From JBIICS01 sp044238735 (GTDB lineage Bacteria > Bacteroidota > Bacteroidia > UBA4408): a stretch of DNA of 12,763 bases. Both the position numbers and the translations under genes were made by a program. Shown piece by piece: positions 7,461 to 12,763 of the stretch. The first letter of the stretch is position 1. The number at the start of each line of letters is the position of its first letter. The notes beneath the pieces were generated by a model, which was given only the letters and a program-made list of their open reading frames with translations, was not told where the DNA came from and searched no databases. Where the stretch lies: positions 1 through 12,763 of the forward strand of contig JBIICS010000082.1 in the NCBI GenBank assembly GCA_044238735.1, written 5' to 3'.

Positions 7461-9039
7461 ATAACAATTTAGAATCAGCGCTATTAAAATCAATATTCTG
7501 CATAATAATTTCTATAAAATCGGGATATTTAAGTAAATATGGAAACAGATTTTCAACTCTTTCCTGTTGGGCGCCCGCTGGAAAAAGTTTTTCTTTATTT
7601 CGTTTTATTATATTAAGCTGTTTATCGAACTTATTTCTGGTTACTTTATTTAATTTTGATTCGATATTAAGTAATGCATTTTTAAATTTTTGCTCTTCAG
7701 CATTAATGGAATTAATCAAAGTTTTATCAATTAATTCTGCCTCCTTCTTTATATCCTCTATTACCTTAATCAATTGATTTATATGTTTTTCAAAAGAGAT
7801 TGGGATTAAGTTTTGATTATCTAAATACTGTTTAATCAACTCTTTTTCATCTTTTTTAAAATCCTCAACATTAAAGCCCATCTCCTTCCATTGCTCAAAC
7901 ATCATTTTATCAATTAAATAAAACGAATTACGATAAACTAAAACAGGCATCTTTAATTCAGCTGCTTCAAATACTTTTTTAAACTGCATCCAATAGGCAA
8001 TTTCGGAGGGACCACCCACATAAGCTAAATTGGGCAAAATGGTTTCCTGATAAAGGGGTCGGAGAATTACGTTCGGACTAAATTTCTCAGGATTGGATTT
8101 AACTAATGAAATAATCTCGTGCTTAGTGAACTTAATATCCGTATTTCTTACTATGAAGTTTTGATCAGTATATTCAATTCGTTCTCTAATATTATCATCA
8201 ACATAAAACAAGTTAATAGGCTTACTTTCTACAATAGGTTGATATCCCTTTTTAAGAAGCAATCCATTTGATAAAGTAACAGCTGAATTTGAAAATTGCT
8301 CGCTTAATTCTTTCTCAAGAACCGGAACAAACTCCTTTTTTAAGTTTTGATGATTGGCATCTAAACAAACTAAACCGTATTTGCCAAATAACTCATTAAC
8401 AAGATAAAGAGTAGCTTCTGACAAAGTATTATAACTATATGCTTTGCATATTAGGTTATTTAACGACTCGGCTTTTTCAGAAGTGCCTAATATTTCTTTA
8501 ACTTTCTCAATAAAAGGACTGATTGTTTCTAATGTGAGTTGTCCAACCGGACCTTTTGCCTCGCGTTCCCAAGTTATTTTCTTACCAAATAAATAAGCAT
8601 GATTGATCTCCGCAAAATCATGATCCTCGGATGCTAACCAATAAACGGGAACAAAATTTTTATCGGGATAATTTTTTTTAAACTCTTGAGCAAGTTTTAT
8701 AGTAGTAGCAATTTTATAGATAAAAAACAAAGGTCCTGTTAACAAACAAAGCTGGTGACCCGTTGTAACGGTATAGGCATTGGGCTGATTTAATAATTCA
8801 ATATTTTGCTTAACAGCTTCATGAATATTAAATCGACTATATTGTTCGTTTAAATTTTGAACTAAACTTTTTCTTTTTTCTTCAGAAAACGCTTTAGTTG
8901 AAACCATATTATCCCAGTCTTTCGGAGAATTAAAAAAATGCACAAATTCACTTACCTTCTCCTCCCCTTTTAAATAATCTACCAGCAAATTAGGCAGATT
9001 ATTAAAATTAGCCGGTAAATTTATTTTGGAATTGTGCAT
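7450..9039 (-). CDS. bshC: bacillithiol biosynthesis cysteine-adding enzyme BshC
   Basis: BshC is the putative cysteine ligase of the last step of bacillithiol synthesis: cysteine is joined to glucosaminyl-malate, made by BshA and BshB, to give the low-molecular-weight thiol bacillithiol. Numbered from the ATG, family marks are TTGHQLCLLTGPLFFIYK (92-109), WLASEDHDF (134-142), a coiled-coil stretch at about 410-475, and LFPAGAQQERVENLFPYL after it. At 529 residues it matches the usual 520-540. The frame could begin two codons earlier at TTG 9045 (TTG ATA ATG), but the ATG at 9039 is the better start. It is cytoplasmic, with no signal or membrane segments. bshA and bshB are not in the window. 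It lies 181 bp downstream of rimO on the same strand, across a heptad-repeat spacer, so co-transcription is possible but uncertain. Confidence 0.92.
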   Translation of the reverse strand: MHNSKINLPANFNNLPNLLVDYLKGEEKVSEFVHFFNSPKDWDNMVSTKAFSEEKRKSLVQNLNEQYSRFNIHEAVKQNIELLNQPNAYTVTTGHQLCLLTGPLFFIYKIATTIKLAQEFKKNYPDKNFVPVYWLASEDHDFAEINHAYLFGKKITWEREAKGPVGQLTLETISPFIEKVKEILGTSEKAESLNNLICKAYSYNTLSEATLYLVNELFGKYGLVCLDANHQNLKKEFVPVLEKELSEQFSNSAVTLSNGLLLKKGYQPIVESKPINLFYVDDNIRERIEYTDQNFIVRNTDIKFTKHEIISLVKSNPEKFSPNVILRPLYQETILPNLAYVGGPSEIAYWMQFKKVFEAAELKMPVLVYRNSFYLIDKMMFEQWKEMGFNVEDFKKDEKELIKQYLDNQNLIPISFEKHINQLIKVIEDIKKEAELIDKTLINSINAEEQKFKNALLNIESKLNKVTRNKFDKQLNIIKRNKEKLFPAGAQQERVENLFPYLLKYPDFIEIIMQNIDFNSADSKLLCLE

Positions 9040-9088
9040 TATCAAATCTTTTTTATTAAAACGAATTTTTATGATTTATTTAAAACTT

Positions 9089-9228
9089 TAGAAAGTAGTT
9101 AGTGGTTAGTAGTTAGTTAGAAACTTAACCGATGCATCTTTCAACTTTCAACTTTTAATTATAGGAGGCTAACTCAAATTCAAAACTAAAAACTATAAAC
9201 TCAAAACTATAAACTGAAAACTATAAAC
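9089..9228. repeat. heptad-phased low-complexity spacer between rimO and bshC
   Basis: Cut into 7-mers from 9089, the spacer stays in one register for 20 units. A TAGTTAG / TGGTTAG / TAGTTAG block is at 9096-9116, CTTTCAA twice plus CTTTTAA at 9138-9158, and an alternation of TATAAAC with TCAAAAC or TGAAAAC at 9180-9228. The right block is also a 14-bp tandem repeat, three copies at 9189-9230, and it runs into the last codons of rimO. The left block carries the NAACTAN-type motif in inverse orientation to the middle and right blocks, so partial pairing across the spacer is possible. A 7-nt unit without a kept frame is not coding. Function unknown. Confidence 0.7.
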
Positions 9229-10540
9229 TAAGTAATTCCGCATACAAATCATATTCTTCGGCACTTGTAATTTTTACATTAACAAAATCACCAATACGCA
9301 GATGGGTGAAGTTATTGGCCTTAATTAACACTTCATTATCAACCTCGGGAGAATCGTATTGAGTTCTTCCCATGTAATAATCACCATCTTTTCGATCTAT
9401 TAAAACTTTATATTGTTCGTTTATGCGGCGTTGATTTAGCTCAAGAGAAATTCCCATTTGCAATTCCATCACCGCATTAGCTCTCTCCTGCTTAATAAGA
9501 GCTGGAACATTATCTTCAAGCTTATAGGCCTCCGTATTGTCTTCGTGTGAGTATGTGAAAATTCCTAAACGATCGAATTTAGTTTCTTCCACCCATTTCA
9601 ACATTTCTTCATGATCTTTTTCGGTTTCACCCGGATATCCAGCTATTAACGTTGTGCGGATAGCAATATCAGGCATTTTATCGCGAATAGAATTAACTAA
9701 ATCAATCGTTTTTTGCTTAGTGGTACCACGTTTCATGCTTTTTAACATGCTATCACTAATGTGTTGCAAAGGCATGTCCAAATAATTACAAATATTGGAT
9801 TTGTTTTTCATTACATCCAATACGTCCATTGGGAAACCGCTCGGAAAAGCGTAATGCAAACGAATCCAATCAATACCATCAACATCTGAGAGCTTTTCAA
9901 GCAATTCTGCTAAAGCTCTTTTCTTATACAAATCCAGTCCATAATAGGTAGAGTCCTGAGCAATTACAAGCAATTCTTTAGTTCCGTTTTTGGCAAGGTT
10001 TTTAGCTCTTAAAACCAAATCCTCCATTGGCACCGATACATGTCCGCCACGCATAAGTGGTATCGCACAAAAAGTACAAGGACGATCACAACCTTCACTT
10101 ATCTTAAAATAAGCATAATGATTAGGGGTAGTAAGCAATCGCTCGCCCACCAATTCATGTTTATAATCTGCTTTCAACGTTTTAAGTAAACGGGGCAAAT
10201 CGCGAGTTCCGAAATAGGCATCTACTTCGGGAATTTCTTTTTCTAAATCTCCTTTATAACGCTCACTTAAACAACCTGTAACATAAACTTTATCTACTGC
10301 ACCTTCCTGTTTGGCATCCACATATCTAAGAATGGTATCAATAGATTCCTGCTTAGCATTCTCAATAAAGCCACATGTATTTATGATTACAATTGAAAAA
10401 TCATCCGTTGTGCTTTCATGTTCAACATCAAATTTATTAGCTTTTAGTTGTGTCATTAAATCTTCGCTGTCTGCCAAATTTTTTGAGCATCCGAGCGTAA
10501 CAACGTTTACTTTATTTTTTTTTATGGTTTTTGTTTTCAT
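9221..10540 (-). CDS. rimO: ribosomal protein S12 methylthiotransferase RimO
   Basis: RimO is a radical-SAM enzyme with two [4Fe-4S] clusters that adds a methylthio group to the beta carbon of a conserved aspartate of ribosomal protein S12. The N-terminal MTTase domain (about 11-115) carries the three cluster cysteines Cys18 (TLGCSKN), Cys56 (NTCGF) and Cys90 (VTGCLSERY). The radical-SAM motif CDRPCTFC gives Cys151, Cys155 and Cys158. The C-terminal TRAM domain (about 375-439) includes GRTQYDSPEVDNEV, typical of RimO and unlike MiaB. At 439 residues it is full length, with an ATG start at 10540. Its last codons (Ser-Leu-stop) are made of the heptad repeat that fills the downstream spacer. It is a housekeeping gene; the bases just upstream hold a REP-like palindrome pair. 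Confidence 0.95.
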   Translation of the reverse strand: MKTKTIKKNKVNVVTLGCSKNLADSEDLMTQLKANKFDVEHESTTDDFSIVIINTCGFIENAKQESIDTILRYVDAKQEGAVDKVYVTGCLSERYKGDLEKEIPEVDAYFGTRDLPRLLKTLKADYKHELVGERLLTTPNHYAYFKISEGCDRPCTFCAIPLMRGGHVSVPMEDLVLRAKNLAKNGTKELLVIAQDSTYYGLDLYKKRALAELLEKLSDVDGIDWIRLHYAFPSGFPMDVLDVMKNKSNICNYLDMPLQHISDSMLKSMKRGTTKQKTIDLVNSIRDKMPDIAIRTTLIAGYPGETEKDHEEMLKWVEETKFDRLGIFTYSHEDNTEAYKLEDNVPALIKQERANAVMELQMGISLELNQRRINEQYKVLIDRKDGDYYMGRTQYDSPEVDNEVLIKANNFTHLRIGDFVNVKITSAEEYDLYAELLSL

Positions 10541-10548
10541 TTAATCTT

Positions 10549-10571
10549 TGTCAGGCTGAGGAATCGAAGCC
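10549..10571 (+). repeat. REP-like palindrome, left copy
   Basis: After the head TGTCA, the 18 bases at 10554-10571 fold as GGCT-GA-G, loop GAAT, C-GA-AGCC. This is a short stem with two adjacent G.A mismatches in the order that gives tandem sheared pairs. The right copy (10607-10630) is the same element in inverse orientation, with different closing pairs and loop. It lies in the 93-bp spacer just before rimO. Elements of the form TGTCA-nnCTGAG-TCGAAG are familiar to me from intergenic DNA of Bacteroidota and some other phyla; this recollection is unchecked. Confidence 0.65.
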
Positions 10572-10606
10572 TTTTTAATTTCTAATTTCAATTTCCAAAT
10601 TGTCTA

Positions 10607-10630
10607 CCCTTCGACAAGCTCAGGGTGACA
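10607..10630 (-). repeat. REP-like palindrome, right copy (inverse orientation)
   Basis: On the minus strand it reads head TGTCA, then CCCT-GA-G, loop CTTGT, C-GA-AGGG, then ends. Against the left copy, the closing pairs change from GG/CC to CC/GG and the loop from 4 to 5 nt, while UGAG/CGAA is kept. It begins 3 nt after the stop of the DUF115 gene, so it would be in that gene's 3' mRNA end and could help terminate or stabilise it. The two copies can also pair with each other across a 35-nt AT-rich spacer (10572-10606). Confidence 0.65.
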
Positions 10631-10633
10631 AAA

Positions 10634-11449
10634 TCACTTTTTAAATAACGAATTATACTCTACCCTTTCAAACTCTTCCAACTTGCCACCTGCAGTAGAA
10701 TTATATATTTTTCTGCCATCCGCTTCATACATTTTTTTAATTAGTTGATACGATTGCAATACATTATGAAGTTTAGGGTCGTGCCACTTCTTTCCTTTTC
10801 CAAAATAATCGGGATGAAAATGGTTTGGATCATCTTCTGTACTTTCAATAACCGCTCCTTTTAGCAATTTTGCAGAATCAGGAATAGTATAATTAAAATC
10901 CATACCTAATAAATAAACTTCAGAAAAACCCAGATAGAAGGCCAGCTGAAGATTAATCATGGTTACAGATTGTCCGCAGTAAATTGCCTTAGAACAATCA
11001 TCCGAAAACCTTGATTTTTCAAAATATTTACTCTTCTCTATATAAAAACCAACATCCATGTTAAAAAAGTAAACATTCTTTTTATTGGTTACTTTGGGCT
11101 TATACAAACTTGGAAAAAACTTATATTCACAATCATATTTGTTTATTTCCACAATGTTATCGGCCATAACATGACGGTCTTCTACCACATAAAATGTAGG
11201 TTTATAACCCATTTCCTTGGTTTTATAAAAAATACCATTTACGGCAAAACTATACTCGTTTTCAAGTTTAGATAAGTCCAATAGATTTAAGCTAGGGCCG
11301 TTACCCAATATAAATACCCGTTTTCCCTTAAATTTATTGTGTAAAGCTTTAATCTTAGCATTATCGAAGCCATAAAAATAGCCGGGCTGCTCCAACACAA
11401 TATTCGGAACCACACTTCGGGCAATTTTACGTAATAATTTCATTTTCAT
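10634..11449 (-). CDS. DUF115 / MptE-like protein, probable glycan-related transferase
   Basis: The product has 271 residues from ATG 11449. Near the N-terminus is KRVFILGNGPSL, a glycine-rich nucleotide-binding-like loop characteristic of the DUF115 (6-hydroxymethylpterin pyrophosphokinase MptE-like) family. Further marks are GFSEVYLLGMDFNY and the C-terminal IYNSTAGGKLEEFERVEY. Members of this fold often sit in surface-polysaccharide or flagellin-glycosylation loci as sugar-transfer proteins; the actual reaction here is not shown. The frame is open upstream to an ATG at 11512 (21 more residues, LSGYLFVFLHPI and others). An exact TAnnTTTG promoter-like motif at 11459-11466 lies inside that extension, so the start at 11449 (or 11443) is preferred. 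The gene is divergent from an FkbH-like gene, which supports a role in making surface glycan. Confidence 0.75.
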   Translation of the reverse strand: MKMKLLRKIARSVVPNIVLEQPGYFYGFDNAKIKALHNKFKGKRVFILGNGPSLNLLDLSKLENEYSFAVNGIFYKTKEMGYKPTFYVVEDRHVMADNIVEINKYDCEYKFFPSLYKPKVTNKKNVYFFNMDVGFYIEKSKYFEKSRFSDDCSKAIYCGQSVTMINLQLAFYLGFSEVYLLGMDFNYTIPDSAKLLKGAVIESTEDDPNHFHPDYFGKGKKWHDPKLHNVLQSYQLIKKMYEADGRKIYNSTAGGKLEEFERVEYNSLFKK

Positions 11450-11458
11450 AATCGGGTG

Positions 11459-11466
11459 CAAAAATA
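11459..11466 (-). promoter_or_regulatory. -7 promoter-like element for the DUF115 gene
   Basis: Minus-strand TATTTTTG matches TAnnTTTG exactly and is followed by CA, a common context in Bacteroidota. It lies 9 nt before the ATG at 11449, implying a very short leader. No exact TTTG at -33; a GTTTA run lies about 17 bp upstream. It argues against the start at 11512. Confidence 0.45.
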
Positions 11467-11543
11467 CGAATAAATAACCGCTTAAACTTGTGTTTTTCAT
11501 GGTTTTGTGCATTTAAAATAAGCCATAAAAAGGCATTATTTTT

Positions 11544-11551
11544 TATCTTTG
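11544..11551 (+). promoter_or_regulatory. -7 promoter-like element for the FkbH-like gene
   Basis: TATCTTTG matches TAnnTTTG exactly and ends 25 nt before the ATG at 11577, leaving a leader of about 20 nt. The -33 TTTG is not found at the usual spacing. With the opposite element at 11459-11466, the two promoters point apart about 78 bp from each other. Confidence 0.5.
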
Positions 11552-11576
11552 TGAGCTTTTGAAAAAGGCTTAAATT

Positions 11577-12763
11577 ATGTATCTGGACTTATCTGCTTTA
11601 AAAAAGAATTTAAAAAAGGACTCTTCAACTCTTCCGGTTTTGAAAGTTGCTTTATTAGGCGATAATCCAACCCAATTACTTAACGTTGCCTTAAAAGGAT
11701 ATGCCGTAAACGAAGGGTATAATCTTGATATTTACGAAGCCGAATACAATCAGATTGATTTGGAAATTCTTCATCAGGGATCTGAATTATATGAAACCAA
11801 CCCTCGATTTGTTTTAATATTCCAAAGCACACAAAAACTTTTAGGAAAATTTTATAAAACCCCAAAATCCGAACGTCACTTATTTGCTCAAAAACAATTG
11901 GATTTAGTATTTAACTATATTGAAAATCTTAATTCAGGTTTAAAGGCCAATATTCTATTCTGTAACTTTCCAGAAATTGACGAAAATATTTTTGGCAATT
12001 ATGCTAATAAAACCGACCAGTCTTTTATTTACCAATTGCGTAAACTCAATTATGAGTTAATGAATTTAGCCGGTAGATATAAGAATTTTTTCATTAACGA
12101 CCTGGCCCTTCTAAATAATCGATTTGGATTAAACACTGCCCACTCCCCTTCCATGCACGCCAATAGCAGCATGATTTATACATTAGACTTTTTACCCGTA
12201 GTTGCAAAAAACACCATAGACATTATAAAAGCAATAAATGGCAAAATAAAAAAATGTCTGATAATGGATTTAGACAATACCTTGTGGGGCGGTGTAATTG
12301 GTGATGACGGCATGGAAGGTATTCAAATTGGGCATTTAGGAATTGGAGAAGCTTTTACTCGCCTGCAAAAGTGGGCAAAAGAATTAAAAGAAAGAGGGAT
12401 TATACTTGCTGTTTGTAGCAAAAACGACGAAAATAATGCTAAAGAACCATTTGAAAAACATCCTGAAATGGTTTTGCGGTTAGAGGATATCGCTGTATTT
12501 GTTGCCAACTGGAATAATAAAGCGGATAACATTAGATATATTCAGCAAGTATTAAATATTGGATTTGATTCTTTAGTTTTTATTGATGATAATCCTGCTG
12601 AAAGAAAGATTGTAAGAGATAATTTACCGGAAGTTACGGTACCGGAATTACCTGAAGACCCTGCATATTACTTAGACTATTTACAACAACTTAATTTATT
12701 TGAAACGGCTTCATCGGTAACAGACGAAGATGGAGACAGAACCCGCCAATACCAGGAGGAAGC
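11577..12763 (+). CDS. FkbH-like HAD-IIIC family protein, C-terminus cut by window end
   Basis: The frame runs from ATG 11577 to the last base without a stop (395 codons plus 2 bases). The N-terminal half (about 20-215) fits the SGNH-like region of FkbH proteins, beginning VALLGDNPTQLL. The HAD part has motif I MDLDNTLWGG (nucleophile Asp231, then Asp233 and Thr235), motif II AVCSKND (Ser281), a lysine in NWNNKADNI (Lys315), and FIDDNPAER (Asp337-Asp338). All HAD catalytic positions are present. FkbH enzymes load a glyceryl unit from 1,3-bisphosphoglycerate onto an acyl carrier protein. Homologues in Bacteroidota often lie in surface-polysaccharide clusters, where the carrier and acceptor are less clear. 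A C-terminal GNAT-like region would follow beyond the window. It is divergent from the DUF115 gene, with its own promoter-like motif. Confidence 0.85.
   Translation, partial: MYLDLSALKKNLKKDSSTLPVLKVALLGDNPTQLLNVALKGYAVNEGYNLDIYEAEYNQIDLEILHQGSELYETNPRFVLIFQSTQKLLGKFYKTPKSERHLFAQKQLDLVFNYIENLNSGLKANILFCNFPEIDENIFGNYANKTDQSFIYQLRKLNYELMNLAGRYKNFFINDLALLNNRFGLNTAHSPSMHANSSMIYTLDFLPVVAKNTIDIIKAINGKIKKCLIMDLDNTLWGGVIGDDGMEGIQIGHLGIGEAFTRLQKWAKELKERGIILAVCSKNDENNAKEPFEKHPEMVLRLEDIAVFVANWNNKADNIRYIQQVLNIGFDSLVFIDDNPAERKIVRDNLPEVTVPELPEDPAYYLDYLQQLNLFETASSVTDEDGDRTRQYQEE

Noticed and set aside
9040..9045. TTG start for bshC at 9045
   Set aside because: It adds only two residues (TTG ATA) before a normal ATG at 9039, which is the simpler start.
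9089..9230. CRISPR array or coding repeat in the rimO-bshC spacer
   Set aside because: Units are 7 or 14 bp with no unique spacers between longer repeats, no cas genes are near, and a 7-nt step gives no repeated peptide worth calling.
11680..12532. Minus-strand open frames opposite the FkbH-like gene
   Set aside because: The plus-strand frame is continuous through them and carries all HAD motifs, so these are shadows.

Overview
The window reads as chromosomal DNA of a low-GC member of the Bacteroidota. Several things point there: gene families typical of the phylum (a YfiR/DUF4154 protein beside a TonB-dependent receptor, a HisKA_2 sensor kinase, BshC, EttA, and an FkbH-like protein beside a DUF115 protein), no obvious Shine-Dalgarno sequences, and upstream motifs resembling the Bacteroidota -7 element TAnnTTTG. 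I cannot fix the genus. There are nine protein genes, two of them cut by the window edges. I see no tRNA, rRNA, CRISPR array, transposase or phage gene.

Left part (1-2302): the C-terminal end of an alpha/beta hydrolase on the plus strand converges on ettA, a ribosome-bound ABC-F ATPase. A 17-bp inverted repeat between them is a likely bidirectional terminator.

Centre (2303-7384): a divergent signalling locus. Leftward run a membrane histidine kinase (GTG start) and a receiver-only response regulator whose genes overlap by 26 bp. Rightward run a TonB-dependent outer-membrane receptor and a YfiR-family periplasmic protein that starts at TTG, 3 nt after the receptor stop. Only 62 bp separate the two arms. 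Together the four products could form a chain from outer membrane to periplasm, inner membrane and cytoplasm. It resembles the YfiBNR system, with a histidine kinase in the place of the diguanylate cyclase. This is the best candidate for a little-described system here, and the functional link is inferred.

Right part (7450-12763): bshC (bacillithiol synthesis), rimO (ribosomal protein S12 methylthiotransferase) and a DUF115/MptE-like gene all run leftward. The DUF115 gene is divergent from an FkbH-like HAD-IIIC gene cut by the window end; that pair suggests the edge of a surface-polysaccharide or glyceryl-transfer cluster.

Two spacers on the right hold unusual non-coding structure. The rimO-bshC spacer is built on one continuous 7-nt register for about 140 bp. 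The spacer between the DUF115 gene and rimO carries two inverted REP-like palindromes that keep a UGAG/CGAA core while their closing base pairs covary. The spacers next to ettA show shorter 7-nt-phased runs that may be chance.
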